From positions 1-34,387 of the forward strand of contig CANGCI010000003.1 of NCBI GenBank assembly GCA_947451995.1: 34,387 bases of DNA, given 5' to 3'. A program made the translations under genes and the position numbers. The notes below the pieces were generated by a model. That model had not been told where the DNA came from and made no database searches. It worked only from the letters and a program-made list of their open reading frames with translations. This stretch comes from Comamonadaceae bacterium. Lineage in GTDB: Bacteria > Pseudomonadota > Gammaproteobacteria > Burkholderiales > Burkholderiaceae_C. Of this stretch, positions 16,908-27,790 are shown piece by piece; positions within the stretch are counted from its first letter, which is position 1; each line of letters starts with the position of its first letter.

Positions 16908-17873
16908 TTATGCCGCAACCGGCTTGAACTGATACCCGTTGCCACTGACTTCCATCGTGCCAAACGCTGGGAAGGGGAAGTGGAAACCACCGGCCATCAT
17001 TTTGTCTTTGACCAGCATGTCAAAGATGCGGCGGCGTGACATGCGTGCCATGGCGGGGTTCATGTCAAACAACACAGACCAATCTGGCGCACGTGCAAAC
17101 AAGGATGGCACGTTGGTGATGTCGGCCACGTAGGCAAACGACTGACCTTCTGAATCCATGCGGAACAAGGTGTGACCCGGTGTATGACCGAACGCAGCCA
17201 CGGATGTAATGCCTGGCGCCACAACAGCACCCGATTCAAACTTGACCAACTGATCGCCACCCAAATTGCCCAATGCACGGCGCACGCCCATGAAGGCGCC
17301 TTTCATGGCGGGGGGTGCAGCTTCCATGCGCGCATCGTCCATCCAGAATGCATGCTCTGTGGCGGGCACGTGGACACGCGCGTTGGGGTACACCAGTTCG
17401 CCGGCTTTGTTGCGCAAACCGTTGATGTGATCACCATGGTAGTGGCTCAACACCACGTTGTTGATGTCGTTGGGTTTCAAGCCCACAGCTGCCAAGTTGG
17501 CGGCCAGTTTGCCTGTAGTCGGCGGGCCGTTGTCGGCAAAGCCGGTGTCAAACAAGTAGCGTTGATCGCCATTGATCAACAAGAAGGGGGTGTAAGGCAC
17601 ATCGATGTAATCGGTGGGCAGGTTTTGGCTGGCCAGCAAGGCTTTGACTTGCTCGAGGGGAGCATTGGTCACAAACTCTTCGCCCAGTGGACGGCGCACG
17701 GCACCATCGTTCAAGGCGATGATTTCCATCTTGCCTAGCTTCATGCGCTTGTGGCCAACGGCAGGCAGGTCGGGCAAGCCGAAGTTGGGGGCCGACTGTG
17801 ACCACACCGATGAGAAAGTAAGAGCGGATGCGCCGGCAATGCCAGCACCCAAAAACAAGCGTCTGTCCAACAT
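16908..17873 (-). CDS. MBL fold metallo-hydrolase, exported
   Basis: 321 aa with signal peptide; LSHYHGDHINGL and GHTPGHTLF motifs. Confidence 0.9.
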   Translation of the reverse strand: MLDRRLFLGAGIAGASALTFSSVWSQSAPNFGLPDLPAVGHKRMKLGKMEIIALNDGAVRRPLGEEFVTNAPLEQVKALLASQNLPTDYIDVPYTPFLLINGDQRYLFDTGFADNGPPTTGKLAANLAAVGLKPNDINNVVLSHYHGDHINGLRNKAGELVYPNARVHVPATEHAFWMDDARMEAAPPAMKGAFMGVRRALGNLGGDQLVKFESGAVVAPGITSVAAFGHTPGHTLFRMDSEGQSFAYVADITNVPSLFARAPDWSVLFDMNPAMARMSRRRIFDMLVKDKMMAGGFHFPFPAFGTMEVSGNGYQFKPVAA

Positions 17874-17969
17874 GATGAGGTCTCCTCAGTTTTATCAAAC
17901 GTCAATATACCAATGGCGTTCTAGAGCACGCACCGCTCTTTCAGAATATCCCTTCCAGGGGTATGACAC

Positions 17970-18257
17970 TCACAAGCCCTGAACGGCCACCAATCTGGCG
18001 CGGCTGCATTCATCGCGAATGCTTTTAAGGCCCTGGTAGATGGGCCCGTTGTAAAAGCTTTCAAACGCGGCAATGTCGGGAAATTCCAAAATGACGATGC
18101 GCCTAGGCTCCCAATCGCCTTCGTAAACACGATGCTCGCCGGCACGCGCCAAGTACTTGCCACCTGCAGCTTCTAAGGCAGGCTTGACGCCCGCCATGAA
18201 TTCTTGGTAGCGGGTTAAGTCAAAAATTTCCACGTCAAAAATCACATAAGCGCTCAT
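17970..18257 (-). CDS. DUF1330 domain-containing protein
   Basis: 95 aa; AYVIFDVEIFDLTRYQEFMAGVKPALEAAGGKYLARAGE...VILEFPDIAAFESFYNGPIY. Confidence 0.88.
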   Translation of the reverse strand: MSAYVIFDVEIFDLTRYQEFMAGVKPALEAAGGKYLARAGEHRVYEGDWEPRRIVILEFPDIAAFESFYNGPIYQGLKSIRDECSRARLVAVQGL

Positions 18258-18282
18258 GCGGTCTCCTTGTGTTTAATCAGCT

Positions 18283-18621
18283 TTATGTCTGTGTCATTTC
18301 AATGCATCCTTGATTCTGGTTGATCAAGACGTCATGAATTAAAGGCTGTTGATCCAATAAGATTTTCAAAATTGCAGATCGCGATGGATGCGTTGTTTTG
18401 ATCCAAATGACATTGGGCGGATGTCCTTTAATCAAGGACAGTTCTTCAAAATCTGCATCTTGCGTGACGATCACAAAATCGTTTGATTTGGCATATTCCC
18501 AAATTTGAACATCGCTTGCAGCTTCCAACCCCACCAACACAACTTGTGTGGATTCTGGGTAAGCCGTCAACAAAAAAGGAACTAGTCTTCTAGACAGGTT
18601 CTCATCTAGCAACAGCTTCAT
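18283..18621 (-). CDS. DUF5615 (PIN-like) family protein, putative toxin
   Basis: 112 aa; MKLLLDENLSRRLVPFL...FVIVTQDADFEELSLIKGHPPNVIWI. Confidence 0.87.
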   Translation of the reverse strand: MKLLLDENLSRRLVPFLLTAYPESTQVVLVGLEAASDVQIWEYAKSNDFVIVTQDADFEELSLIKGHPPNVIWIKTTHPSRSAILKILLDQQPLIHDVLINQNQGCIEMTQT

Positions 18622-18836
18622 CAGACTGCAACTGAATAAACTTTGCGCTCGCGATCGGCTGCAAAAGAGAGTGCAGCCAAGATGTCTTCTGGTTCTAACT
18701 CGGGAAAGTCTTCGAGGATTTCTTGTTGCGAGGCACCTTGTGACAGCTGCGACAAGATGTCATAAACCGTGATGCGCAACCCACGAATACATGGTTTACC
18801 ACCACGTTTGCCTGGTTCTAGAGTGATTCTGTTCAT
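18621..18836 (-). CDS. DUF433 domain-containing protein, putative antitoxin
   Basis: 71 aa; MNRITLEPGKRGGKPCIRGLRITVYDILSQLSQGASQQEILEDFPELEPEDILAAL; 1-nt overlap with the DUF5615 gene. Confidence 0.9.
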   Translation of the reverse strand: MNRITLEPGKRGGKPCIRGLRITVYDILSQLSQGASQQEILEDFPELEPEDILAALSFAADRERKVYSVAV

Positions 18837-18911
18837 CTAGCGCCCTTTCTTCGTTGGGATTGGATGGATTGACTTTGTAAAACCTCGAGTTGCCATTGTA
18901 GGTCTGGCAAC

Positions 18912-18940
18912 TTGCGAAGTGGTATTTTGCTGACTATACT
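18912..18940 (+). promoter_or_regulatory. Predicted sigma70 promoter of umuDC
   Basis: TTGCGA (18912..18917), 17-nt spacer, TATACT (18935..18940). Confidence 0.55.
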
Positions 18941-18954
18941 GTATTTTTATACAG
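18939..18954. promoter_or_regulatory. LexA (SOS) box
   Basis: CTGTATTTTTATACAG fits CTGT-N8-ACAG and overlaps the predicted -10. Confidence 0.88.
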
Positions 18955-18966
18955 TATATTTGCAGC

Positions 18967-19407
18967 ATGCCTACAACTGCTTTCATCACACCTAAGCCAA
19001 TAAACCCCTCCGCCCCCAAGCTGTGGCTCAACATGTGCGCCTGGAAAGTGCCCGCTGGCTTTCCCTCGCCCGCTGCCGACCACACCCAAAAACGCATTGA
19101 CCTCAACGACCACCTCATTCGCAACAAAGAGGCCACGTTCATTTTCAAAGTGAAGGGCGACTCGATGGTGGGTGCCGGCATTTACGAAGGCGATGCCTTG
19201 GTGATTGACCGCTCGATTGAAGCCAAACACAACAACATTGTGTTGGCCGTGCTCAACAACGAGTTCACCGTGAAGCGTTTGTACAAGCGCGGTGGCGTGG
19301 TGAAGTTGGTGGCCGAGAACAATTTGTACCCGCCCATTGTGGTGAAGAGCGGCGAGGAGCTCAGCGTTTGGGGCGTGGTCACTTACAACTTGCACAAGCT
19401 GTATTGA
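18967..19407 (+). CDS. umuD: UmuD-like S24 peptidase, translesion polymerase accessory protein
   Basis: 146 aa; GDSMVGAGIYEGDALVIDRS and VLNNEFTVKRL (Ser/Lys dyad regions); followed by umuC. Confidence 0.9.
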   Translation: MPTTAFITPKPINPSAPKLWLNMCAWKVPAGFPSPAADHTQKRIDLNDHLIRNKEATFIFKVKGDSMVGAGIYEGDALVIDRSIEAKHNNIVLAVLNNEFTVKRLYKRGGVVKLVAENNLYPPIVVKSGEELSVWGVVTYNLHKLY

Positions 19408-19434
19408 CACCTCATCAACCTGTCGTGCATCGCT

Positions 19435-20718
19435 ATGAGTTCTGCCCCACAAGCACCCGTTCAACAACTGGCCCTGGTGGATTGCAACAACTTCTACGTC
19501 AGTTGCGAACGGCTGTTCCGCCCCGACCTGCGCAACGTGCCCGTGGTGGTGCTGTCCAACAACGATGGTTGCGTGGTGTCGCGCTCCAACGAGGCCAAGG
19601 CTTTGGGTGTGCGCATGGGCCAGCCCTGGTTTGAGTGCAAAGCTTTGGTGGCCGAGCACGGTGTGTTTGCACTCAGCAGCAACTACGCCTTGTACGCCGA
19701 CTTGTCCAACCGCGTGATGCAAATTTTGAGCGAGTACTCGCCGCGCTCGGAGGTGTATTCCATTGACGAATGTTTTGTCGACCTCACCGGCACACCCAAC
19801 TTGCGCGAGGTGAGTTACGCCATGCGCCAGCGCGTGGTGCAGTGGACAGGCATACCGGTGTGCGTGGGCATTGGGCCCACCAAAACACTGGCCAAGCTGG
19901 CCAACCATGTGGCCAAGAAGCATCCACGCTCGCAAGGCGTTTTCAATTTCAACGCGCTCACTGAAGCGCAAAAAGACAAGCTGCTCACACAATTGCCTGT
20001 GGAAGAAGTGTGGGGCGTGGGCCGCAAGCTCACCAAGCGTTTGGCCGAGTACAACATTCACACGGTGCAAGATTTGAAAGTTGCACACACGCCCACACTG
20101 CGCGCCGACTTTGGCGTGGTGATCGAAAAAACACAACGTGAGTTACAAGAAGTTCCGTGCGTCGATTTGCAAGAAATCACACCCGACAAACAGCAAATCA
20201 TTTCCAGCCGATCGTTTGGCAACATGGTCACCGAACTACCTGTTTTAAAAGATGCCTTGTCGACGTTTGTGGCCAACGCCTGCGCCAAACTGCGCGCGCA
20301 AAACAGCCAGGCGGCCGTCATTCAAGCGTTCTTGCACACCAACCGGTTTAGAAAAGACTTGCCGCAGTACTCGCCCAGCTTGGCCGTGCCACTGCCCTAC
20401 CCCACCAACGACAGCTTGGTGATTTTCAGATGGGTGGACGCGCTCTGTGAGCGCATGTACAAGCCCGAATACCAATACAAAAAAGCCGGCATTGTATTGA
20501 GCGACATCAGCCCCGTCACGCACTACCAAGGCGACTTGCTCGAAGAGCCTGCGCCCGCGCAAGGCACGCTCATGCAAACCCTGGATGCCCTGAACCAACG
20601 CTTTGGCAGGGGCGCAGTGAAGGTGTCCACGCAAGGCGCCTACAGCGGGTGGCAAATGCGGCAAGAAAGAAGGTCACCCAACTACACCACCGATTGGACC
20701 GAGGTGCCGGTGGTCTAG
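19435..20718 (+). CDS. umuC: Y-family DNA polymerase V catalytic subunit
   Basis: 427 aa; [58 protein letters not shown]. Confidence 0.96.
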   Translation: MSSAPQAPVQQLALVDCNNFYVSCERLFRPDLRNVPVVVLSNNDGCVVSRSNEAKALGVRMGQPWFECKALVAEHGVFALSSNYALYADLSNRVMQILSEYSPRSEVYSIDECFVDLTGTPNLREVSYAMRQRVVQWTGIPVCVGIGPTKTLAKLANHVAKKHPRSQGVFNFNALTEAQKDKLLTQLPVEEVWGVGRKLTKRLAEYNIHTVQDLKVAHTPTLRADFGVVIEKTQRELQEVPCVDLQEITPDKQQIISSRSFGNMVTELPVLKDALSTFVANACAKLRAQNSQAAVIQAFLHTNRFRKDLPQYSPSLAVPLPYPTNDSLVIFRWVDALCERMYKPEYQYKKAGIVLSDISPVTHYQGDLLEEPAPAQGTLMQTLDALNQRFGRGAVKVSTQGAYSGWQMRQERRSPNYTTDWTEVPVV

Positions 20719-20748
20719 AATGAATTTTTCGTCACTGAAAACACCACC

Positions 20749-21684
20749 ATGTCCACGTTGCCCGCCACTGCCATCGTTCGAGAAGTCGGTCTGCGCGACG
20801 GTCTGCAAAGCATTCAAACCATTTTGCCCACAGCGCAAAAAATAGAATGGATTCAACAGGCCTACGCCGCCGGTCAACGTGAAATTGAAGTGGGCTCTTT
20901 CGTGCCGCCCAAACTCATGCCGCAACTGGCAGACACTTGGGGCGTGCTGGCCTTTGCCAAAACACTGCCCGGCCTCACGGCCTCTGTGCTCATCCCCAAT
21001 TTGAAAGGTGCCGAACGCGCATTGGAAGGCGATGCAGACCTGATGGTCTTGCCTTTGTCGGCCAGCCATGCACACAGCTTGGCCAACTTGCGCAAAACGC
21101 CCGATGAAGTGGTGCAAGAGCTGGCGCGCATTCGCGCCGCACGCGACGCCTCTGGCAAGAAGACCCTCATTGAAGGTGGCGTGGGCACGGCATTTGGTTG
21201 TACCTTGCAAGGCGAAGTGAAAGTCCAAGAAGTGCTGCGCCTCATGCAGGCCTTGTTAGACGCTGGCGCAGACCGCGTGAGTTTGGCCGACACCGTAGGC
21301 TATGCCGACCCGCACTCGGTCAGTGTGCTGGTAGAAAAAGCCTTGCGCATCGCTGGCAACAAACTCTGCTGCGGCCACTTTCACGACACCCGTGGCTTGG
21401 CACTGGCCAACGCCTATGCCACCCTCAGCTTGGGCATTCAACGCTTTGATGCGTCGCTCGCCGGCATTGGCGGCTGCCCGCACGCACCGGGCGCCAGTGG
21501 CAATGCCGCCACCGAAGACTTGGCCTTCATGCTGGAAGCTTCCGGCGTGAAGACAGGTATCGACATTCCCAAACTGTTGGCCTTGCGCCAGCAAGTGGCT
21601 GGATGGCTGACAGGGGAACAAACCAATGGCACTTTGTGGCGCGCTGGCTTACCCAAAAATTTCAAAGGAGTACTTCATGGCTGA
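20749..21684 (+). CDS. Hydroxymethylglutaryl-CoA lyase-like (HMGL) protein
   Basis: 311 aa; [28 protein letters not shown]...[24 protein letters not shown]. Confidence 0.92.
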   Translation: MSTLPATAIVREVGLRDGLQSIQTILPTAQKIEWIQQAYAAGQREIEVGSFVPPKLMPQLADTWGVLAFAKTLPGLTASVLIPNLKGAERALEGDADLMVLPLSASHAHSLANLRKTPDEVVQELARIRAARDASGKKTLIEGGVGTAFGCTLQGEVKVQEVLRLMQALLDAGADRVSLADTVGYADPHSVSVLVEKALRIAGNKLCCGHFHDTRGLALANAYATLSLGIQRFDASLAGIGGCPHAPGASGNAATEDLAFMLEASGVKTGIDIPKLLALRQQVAGWLTGEQTNGTLWRAGLPKNFKGVLHG

Positions 21685-22756
21685 TTTGTTTGAAAACCCA
21701 ATGGGTTTGTGCGGTTTCGAGTTCGTAGAGTTTGCATCTCCTGTCGCGGGTGTCATCGAGCCCTTGTTTGAAAAAATGGGCTTTTCTTTGGTGGCCAAAC
21801 ACCGCTCCAAAGACGTGGTGCTGTACCGCCAAGGCGATATCAATTTCATTGTCAACCGCGAGCCCAGAAGCTTGGCGGGCTACTTTGCGGCAGAGCATGG
21901 TCCTTGCGCGTGCGCGCTGGCGTTTCGGGTCAAAGACTCGCACAAAGCCTACGCTCGTGCGCTAGACATGGGCGCGCAACCCGTCGAGGTACCGACAGGG
22001 CCAATGGAGTTAAGACTGCCCGCCATCAAAGGCATCGGCGGTGCGCCTCTGTATTTGATCGATCGTTACGAAGACGGCCGAAGCATTTACGACATCGACT
22101 TTGAATTCATTGAAGGTGCAGACCGCCACCCCGTAGGCCATGGCTTCAAAATCATCGACCACCTCACCCACAATGTGTACAAGGGTCGCATGGCGTTTTG
22201 GGGCGCTTTTTACGAGAAGATTTTCAACTTCCGAGAAATTCGCTACTTCGATATCAAAGGCACACACACGGGTCTGACCAGCCGAGCCATGACGGCACCC
22301 GATGGCCTCATTCGCATTCCTTTGAACGAAGAATCTGGCAAAAATGGCGGGCAAATTGAAGAGTATTTGATGCAGTTCAACGGAGAAGGCATTCAGCACA
22401 TTGCTTTGCGCACAGACGATCTAATGAAAAGCGTTGACGCGCTGCAAATGGCCGGCATTCCACTCATGACAGCGCCCAACGACATCTACTACGAGATGCT
22501 AGAAGATCGCCTCAAAGGCCATGGCGAACCAGTGGCAGAATTACAGGCACGCGGTATCTTGTTGGACGGCTCCACCGCCAATGGCGAAAAGCGTTTGTTG
22601 TTGCAAATCTTCTCGCAAACTTTGTTGGGCCCCGTGTTTTTTGAATTCATCCAGCGCAAAGCCGACGAAGGCTTTGGCGAAGGCAACTTCAAAGCATTGT
22701 TTGAGTCCTTAGAACGTGATCAAATTAGACGTGGCGCCATTCAAGTCGACGCCTAA
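21677..22756 (+). CDS. hppD: 4-hydroxyphenylpyruvate dioxygenase
   Basis: Start [19 protein letters not shown] at 21677 preferred, with aaaggag [11 protein letters not shown]...[12 protein letters not shown]-terminal [19 protein letters not shown]. Confidence 0.93.
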   Translation: MADLFENPMGLCGFEFVEFASPVAGVIEPLFEKMGFSLVAKHRSKDVVLYRQGDINFIVNREPRSLAGYFAAEHGPCACALAFRVKDSHKAYARALDMGAQPVEVPTGPMELRLPAIKGIGGAPLYLIDRYEDGRSIYDIDFEFIEGADRHPVGHGFKIIDHLTHNVYKGRMAFWGAFYEKIFNFREIRYFDIKGTHTGLTSRAMTAPDGLIRIPLNEESGKNGGQIEEYLMQFNGEGIQHIALRTDDLMKSVDALQMAGIPLMTAPNDIYYEMLEDRLKGHGEPVAELQARGILLDGSTANGEKRLLLQIFSQTLLGPVFFEFIQRKADEGFGEGNFKALFESLERDQIRRGAIQVDA

Positions 22757-22765
22757 AGGAATGTC

Positions 22766-23293
22766 ATGAAAATTAGCAGAATTCACCACGCGGCTTATCG
22801 CTGCAAAGACGCCAAAGAAACCGTCGAGTGGTACGCCAAAAACTTGAACATGGATTTTGTGCTGGCCATTGCCGAAGACTTGGTGCCCTCCACCAAAGCA
22901 CCCGATCCGTACATGCACATCTTCTTGGATGCAGGTGGCGGCAACGTGCTGGCCTTCTTTGAGTTGCCCAACTCGCCCGAAATGGGCCGTGATGAAAACA
23001 CCCCTGCGTGGGTGCAGCACATGGCCTTTGAAGTCGACAGCATGGAAACCTTGCTGGCCGCCAAAGCCAAGCTAGAGGCCAATGGCGTTGAAGTGCTGGG
23101 CCCCACCAACCACACCATCTTCAAAAGCATTTACTTCTTCGACCCCAATGGTCACCGTTTGGAATTGGCCACCAACACTGGCACACCCGAGATGTACAAA
23201 ACCTTGGACGAGGTGAAGTGGGACATGCTGAACGAGTGGAGCAAAACCAAGCGCGCACCCAAGCATGCGGCTTGGATGCATGAACCTTCTTGA
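22766..23293 (+). CDS. VOC family protein
   Basis: 175 aa; ISRIHHAAYRCKDAKETVEWYAKNLNM...FFDPNGHRLELATN. Confidence 0.87.
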   Translation: MKISRIHHAAYRCKDAKETVEWYAKNLNMDFVLAIAEDLVPSTKAPDPYMHIFLDAGGGNVLAFFELPNSPEMGRDENTPAWVQHMAFEVDSMETLLAAKAKLEANGVEVLGPTNHTIFKSIYFFDPNGHRLELATNTGTPEMYKTLDEVKWDMLNEWSKTKRAPKHAAWMHEPS

Positions 23294-23314
23294 TTGAAAA
23301 ACGAGTCAGTCGAT

Positions 23315-24319
23315 TTACTTCGACTGACTTAAAGCGTTGCCCACCATCTTGGACGTGATGTCCACAATTTGAATCATGCGCTCGTAGGGCATGCGTGTAG
23401 GACCAATAACGCCTAACGTGCCCACCACATGGCCGTCCACCTCGTAAGGTGCACTGACCACCGACAACTCTTGCATCGGCACAAACTGGCTTTCGCCGCC
23501 AATGAAAATACGCACACCATCGGCCTGACTAGACACATCGAGCAGTCGCATGAGCTGCGTTTTTTGCTCAAACAAATCAAAGGCCTGACGCAAGTTGCCC
23601 ATGTCGCTAGAAAAGTCGCTGACCGACAACAAGTTGCGCTCACCCGAAATCACCACATCGCCTTCGTCTTCACTCAAGGCCTCTGAGCTCATTTGCACTG
23701 CAGCCTGCATGAGGCTGGCAATTTCAGACTGCAAGTTGACCAGCTCTTGCTTCACACGCATGCGAACTTGTTCGATGGCCATGCCCGCGTAATGCGCGTT
23801 CAAATAATTGGAAGCTTCGATCAGCTGACTTTGCGAGTAATCGGCCTCGGTGAAGATGACGCGGTTTTGCACATCCCCTTCGGGCGAGACAATGATCAGC
23901 AACACGCGTTTTTCAGACAAACGCAAAAACTCAATGTGCCTGAACACCGACGCACGTTTAGGCGCCATCACCACGCCCACGTAATGCGACAAACTGGACA
24001 ACAGGTTGGCGGCGTTGGCAATGACCTTTTGCGGTTGGTCAGGCGCCAGCCTTTGGGTGGGCAATTCGCCCTTTTGAACCGTCAACATGGTGTCGACAAA
24101 TAGGCGATAACCCCTATTGGTGGGCACCCTGCCAGCCGATGTATGCGGGCTGGCAATGAGGCCCAACTCCTCGAGGTCGGACATGACGTTTCGAATGGTG
24201 GCAGGGGATAATTCAAGCCCCGACGCCTTGGACAGCGTGCGGGAACCCACAGGCTGGCCGTCCGCAATGTAGCGTTCAACCAGCGCTTTGAGTAATAACT
24301 TGGCACGATCATCTAGCAT
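23315..24319 (-). CDS. hrcA: Heat-inducible transcriptional repressor HrcA
   Basis: 334 aa; [68 protein letters not shown]. Confidence 0.95.
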   Translation of the reverse strand: MLDDRAKLLLKALVERYIADGQPVGSRTLSKASGLELSPATIRNVMSDLEELGLIASPHTSAGRVPTNRGYRLFVDTMLTVQKGELPTQRLAPDQPQKVIANAANLLSSLSHYVGVVMAPKRASVFRHIEFLRLSEKRVLLIIVSPEGDVQNRVIFTEADYSQSQLIEASNYLNAHYAGMAIEQVRMRVKQELVNLQSEIASLMQAAVQMSSEALSEDEGDVVISGERNLLSVSDFSSDMGNLRQAFDLFEQKTQLMRLLDVSSQADGVRIFIGGESQFVPMQELSVVSAPYEVDGHVVGTLGVIGPTRMPYERMIQIVDITSKMVGNALSQSK

Positions 24320-24347
24320 TCGGTCATTTTAATGATGTAATTTGCGA

Positions 24348-25244
24348 ATGAAGTCTAAATTTCGTCACGTTGCGCTTTTTGGCAAGTACCACGCCGTGGT
24401 TTCTGGCGCGGCTTTGGAAAGCTCGCGTCGGGTACTGGACGATGTGGCCCAATTCATCAGCCGTATCGGTGCCGAAGTGGTGCTGGAAGCCGGCACCGCC
24501 GAGCACCTGGGCCTCAACCTCTACCCCACGCTCAAAATGGCCGAGATCGGCCAGCAATGCGATTTGGGCGTGGTGATTGGTGGCGACGGCACCATGCTGG
24601 GCATTGGCCGCCAGGTGGCGCAATACGGATTGCCGCTCATTGGCATCAACCAAGGTCGCTTGGGCTTTATCACTGATATTCCCATGGGCCAGTTTGAGCA
24701 AACCCTCCAGCCCATGCTACTGGGCCAATTTGAAGAAGAGCAGCGCAGCATGTTGCACGCCAAGGTGTGGCGCGACAAGCATTGTGTGTTTGACACCTTT
24801 GCCATGAACGACGTGGTGGTCAACCGCGGCGCCACCTCGGGCATGGTGGAACTTCGCATTGAAGTCGATGGCCGCTTTGTGGCCACGCAGCGTGCCGACG
24901 GCCTCATTGTGGCCACGCCTACAGGTTCCACCGCTTATTCCTTGTCGGCTGGTGGCCCGCTCATGCATCCCACTTTGGGCGGCTGGGTCATTGCCCCTAT
25001 TGCGCCGCACACGCTGTCCAATCGTCCCATCGTGTTGCCGGACACCTCGCACATCAGCATCGAAATTGTGTCGGGCCGCGACGCCAGTGCCAACTTTGAC
25101 ATGCAGTCTTTGGCCAGCCTGTTGTTGGGCGATCAAATTACCGTCGAGCAGTCAATTCACAAAGTGCGGTTTTTGCATCCTCAAGGCTGGAACTACTTTG
25201 ACACCTTGCGCAAAAAAATGCACTGGAACGAGGGAGGCGTTTAA
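24348..25244 (+). CDS. nadK: NAD kinase
   Basis: ATG at 24348 preferred over TTG at 24342; [33 protein letters not shown]-like motif. Confidence 0.95.
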   Translation: MKSKFRHVALFGKYHAVVSGAALESSRRVLDDVAQFISRIGAEVVLEAGTAEHLGLNLYPTLKMAEIGQQCDLGVVIGGDGTMLGIGRQVAQYGLPLIGINQGRLGFITDIPMGQFEQTLQPMLLGQFEEEQRSMLHAKVWRDKHCVFDTFAMNDVVVNRGATSGMVELRIEVDGRFVATQRADGLIVATPTGSTAYSLSAGGPLMHPTLGGWVIAPIAPHTLSNRPIVLPDTSHISIEIVSGRDASANFDMQSLASLLLGDQITVEQSIHKVRFLHPQGWNYFDTLRKKMHWNEGGV

Positions 25245-25247
25245 GCC

Positions 25248-26912
25248 ATGGCGCTGCGTCACATCAGCCTGCGCGACTTTGTCATCGTGCGCCAACTCGA
25301 CCTTGATCTATCGCAAGGCTTCAGCGTGCTCACAGGCGAAACAGGCGCTGGCAAATCCATCCTGATTGATGCCCTGCAATTGGCGCTCGGCGAACGCGCA
25401 GATTCCAGCGTGGTGCGCGAAGGTGCTGCGCGTTGCGAAGTGTCAGCTGAATTTGACTGCCCGCCGCAAGCGAACGCTGTTTTAGAAGAAGCAGGATTCG
25501 AAGTCGCCGACACACTTTTGCTCAGACGCAGCGTCGACCCTCAAGGCAAAAGCCGTGCATGGGTCAATGGCAGCCCAGCCACCGCCACCCAATTGCGCGC
25601 TTTAGGCGAAATGCTGCTCGACATTCATGGCCAACACGCCTGGCAAAGCCTCACGCGCCCAGATGCAGTGCGCGGCTTGCTTGACGCCTATGCGGGCATC
25701 AGCACCGATGCCCTCAAAACTGCTTGGCAAACTTGGCGTCAAGCCCAGCAAGCGGTGCAACAAGCCAAGAGCGCACAAGATTCCTTAAGCCGCGAGCAAG
25801 AGCGCTTGGCCTGGCAAATTGGTGAGCTCGACAAACTGGCACCCGCCTTGGACGAATGGGAAGAGCTCAACACGCAGCACACGCGCCTGTCGCATGCGCA
25901 AGCCTTGATTGATGCCGGCCAGTCGGCCTTGGCCGCCCTGGATGGCGACGAATCAGCGCGCATGGGCAGCCTCAGCGGCGCCATTGCTTTGCTGTCCCAA
26001 GCCAGCAGCAATTTGCAAGATCAAGCCCACGTCGAACCCGAATTTCAAAGCATTGCAGAAGTGCTGCAGTCGAGTTTGGCCCAAGCCGAGGATGCCGTGC
26101 ATTCGCTGCAAAGTTATTTGCGCAAAACCGATTTAGACCCCGATCGTTTGAACGAGTTGGACCAGCGCATGTCGCAGTGGATGTCTTTGGCGCGCCGCTA
26201 CAAACGCCCCCCCGAAGAACTCGCTGGCTTGTTGGCAGGCTGGAAACAAGAGCTCAATGCCTTAGAGGCTGCAAGCGATTTAGAAGGCTTGGAAGCACAA
26301 GCCAAAGCGGCCGGTCAGGCCTATCAAACCGAGGCTAAAAAACTGTCGCAACAGCGCAAAAAAGCGGCGCCAAAATTGTCGCAAGCTGTGACGCAGGCCA
26401 TGCAAAACTTGGGCATGCAAGGCGGCCGATTTGAAGTGGCCCTGATTGCATTAGACGATGCTGCGCAGCATGGCTTGGAAGACATTCAGTTTTTGGTAGC
26501 GGGTCACGCCGGCAGTACACCTCGCCCTGTTGGCAAGGTGGCGTCTGGCGGTGAACTCTCGCGCATTGCCTTGGCCATTGCCGTCACCACCAGCGAGCTG
26601 GGCGAAGCAGGCACCTTGATCTTTGACGAGGTTGACTCGGGTGTCGGCGGTGCTGTGGCCGAAACGGTCGGCCGCCTCATGAAGCAATTGGGCGTGCACC
26701 GCCAAGTAATGGCCGTCACCCATTTGCCCCAAGTGGCCTCTTGCGCAGACCACCATTTGCTGGTGAGCAAGTCGAGCAGCAAAGAAGGTGTAAGCAGCAA
26801 CGTGTCGCCCATTGCCGGCGAGCAGCGCGTGACCGAAATTGCACGCATGCTGGGCGGCGAAAAACTCTCTGCCACCACCTTGGCGCATGCGCGCGAAATG
26901 CTGACCAAGTAA
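25248..26912 (+). CDS. recN: DNA repair protein RecN
   Basis: 554 aa; LTGETGAGKSILIDALQLALGERAD, ASGGELSRIALAIAV, IFDEVDSGVGGAVAETVG. Confidence 0.96.
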   Translation: MALRHISLRDFVIVRQLDLDLSQGFSVLTGETGAGKSILIDALQLALGERADSSVVREGAARCEVSAEFDCPPQANAVLEEAGFEVADTLLLRRSVDPQGKSRAWVNGSPATATQLRALGEMLLDIHGQHAWQSLTRPDAVRGLLDAYAGISTDALKTAWQTWRQAQQAVQQAKSAQDSLSREQERLAWQIGELDKLAPALDEWEELNTQHTRLSHAQALIDAGQSALAALDGDESARMGSLSGAIALLSQASSNLQDQAHVEPEFQSIAEVLQSSLAQAEDAVHSLQSYLRKTDLDPDRLNELDQRMSQWMSLARRYKRPPEELAGLLAGWKQELNALEAASDLEGLEAQAKAAGQAYQTEAKKLSQQRKKAAPKLSQAVTQAMQNLGMQGGRFEVALIALDDAAQHGLEDIQFLVAGHAGSTPRPVGKVASGGELSRIALAIAVTTSELGEAGTLIFDEVDSGVGGAVAETVGRLMKQLGVHRQVMAVTHLPQVASCADHHLLVSKSSSKEGVSSNVSPIAGEQRVTEIARMLGGEKLSATTLAHAREMLTK

Positions 26913-26932
26913 ATTTCTGAAGTCTGGAAATC

Positions 26933-27790
26933 ATGGAAATCGTATTGATCACTGGCATGTCGGGTTCCGGAAAGTCCGTGGCTTTGCACGCGCTGGAAGA
27001 TGCAGGTTTTTATTGCGTCGACAACCTGCCACCCGAACTGCTCATTCCGTTTGCAGAACTAGAGCGTGATCAAAAAGAACAGCGCGTGGCCATTGCCATT
27101 GATGTGCGCAGTGCCACCTCTTTGCCCATGATGCCGGGTCAATTGGAAGTCTTGCGCAATTTAGGCTTTCAAGTCACGTCCATTTACCTCGATGCTGCGT
27201 CCGACACTTTGCTGCGCCGCTATTCCGAGACACGACGTCGCCACCCTTTGTCCGGCAGAAACGCGGCTGAAGGCGAACGCGCGCTGACCGAATCCATTGA
27301 GTACGAACGCGAGCTTTTGTCCAATCTGCGCGAATCTGCGCACATCATCGACACCAGCTTGCTGCGCGCCGCACAGCTGCAAAGCTATGTGAAGTCTTTG
27401 GTCAGCTCGCCCGCTGCCAAACTCACCTTGGTGTTTGAATCCTTTGCCTTCAAGCGCGGTATTCCACTCGATGCCGATTACGTGTTTGATGTGCGCATGT
27501 TGCCCAACCCGCACTACGAGTCGGCGCTGCGCCCCATGTCGGGCAAAGACGAGCCTGTGCAAAAGTTTTTGCAAAGCTATTCCGAAGTCAATTTGATGCA
27601 AAGTCAAATTGAAAGTTTTTTAGACCAATGGTTGCCTGCGCTTGAAAAAGACCACCGCAACTACATCACCGTGGCCATTGGGTGTACGGGTGGCCAACAC
27701 CGTTCTGTTTATTTGGTCGAAAAACTCAGCCAGCGCTTTGCTGCCAATTGGCTGACGTTAAAGCGTCACAGAGAACTCGACAGCAAGTGA
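26933..27790 (+). CDS. rapZ: RNase adapter protein RapZ
   Basis: 285 aa; [47 protein letters not shown]. Confidence 0.96.
   Translation: MEIVLITGMSGSGKSVALHALEDAGFYCVDNLPPELLIPFAELERDQKEQRVAIAIDVRSATSLPMMPGQLEVLRNLGFQVTSIYLDAASDTLLRRYSETRRRHPLSGRNAAEGERALTESIEYERELLSNLRESAHIIDTSLLRAAQLQSYVKSLVSSPAAKLTLVFESFAFKRGIPLDADYVFDVRMLPNPHYESALRPMSGKDEPVQKFLQSYSEVNLMQSQIESFLDQWLPALEKDHRNYITVAIGCTGGQHRSVYLVEKLSQRFAANWLTLKRHRELDSK

Noticed and set aside
17172-17738. 188-aa plus-strand ORF
   Set aside because: Shadow ORF antisense to the MBL hydrolase; Cys/His-rich with no recognisable motif.
18934-20136. 400-aa minus-strand ORF
   Set aside because: Antisense to umuD/umuC, which have clear family motifs; His/Val/Gln-rich composition is typical of a shadow frame in GC-biased coding DNA.
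24320-24347. Possible CIRCE element between hrcA and nadK
   Set aside because: No TTAGCACTC-n9-GAGTGCTAA pattern seen in the short intergenic space.
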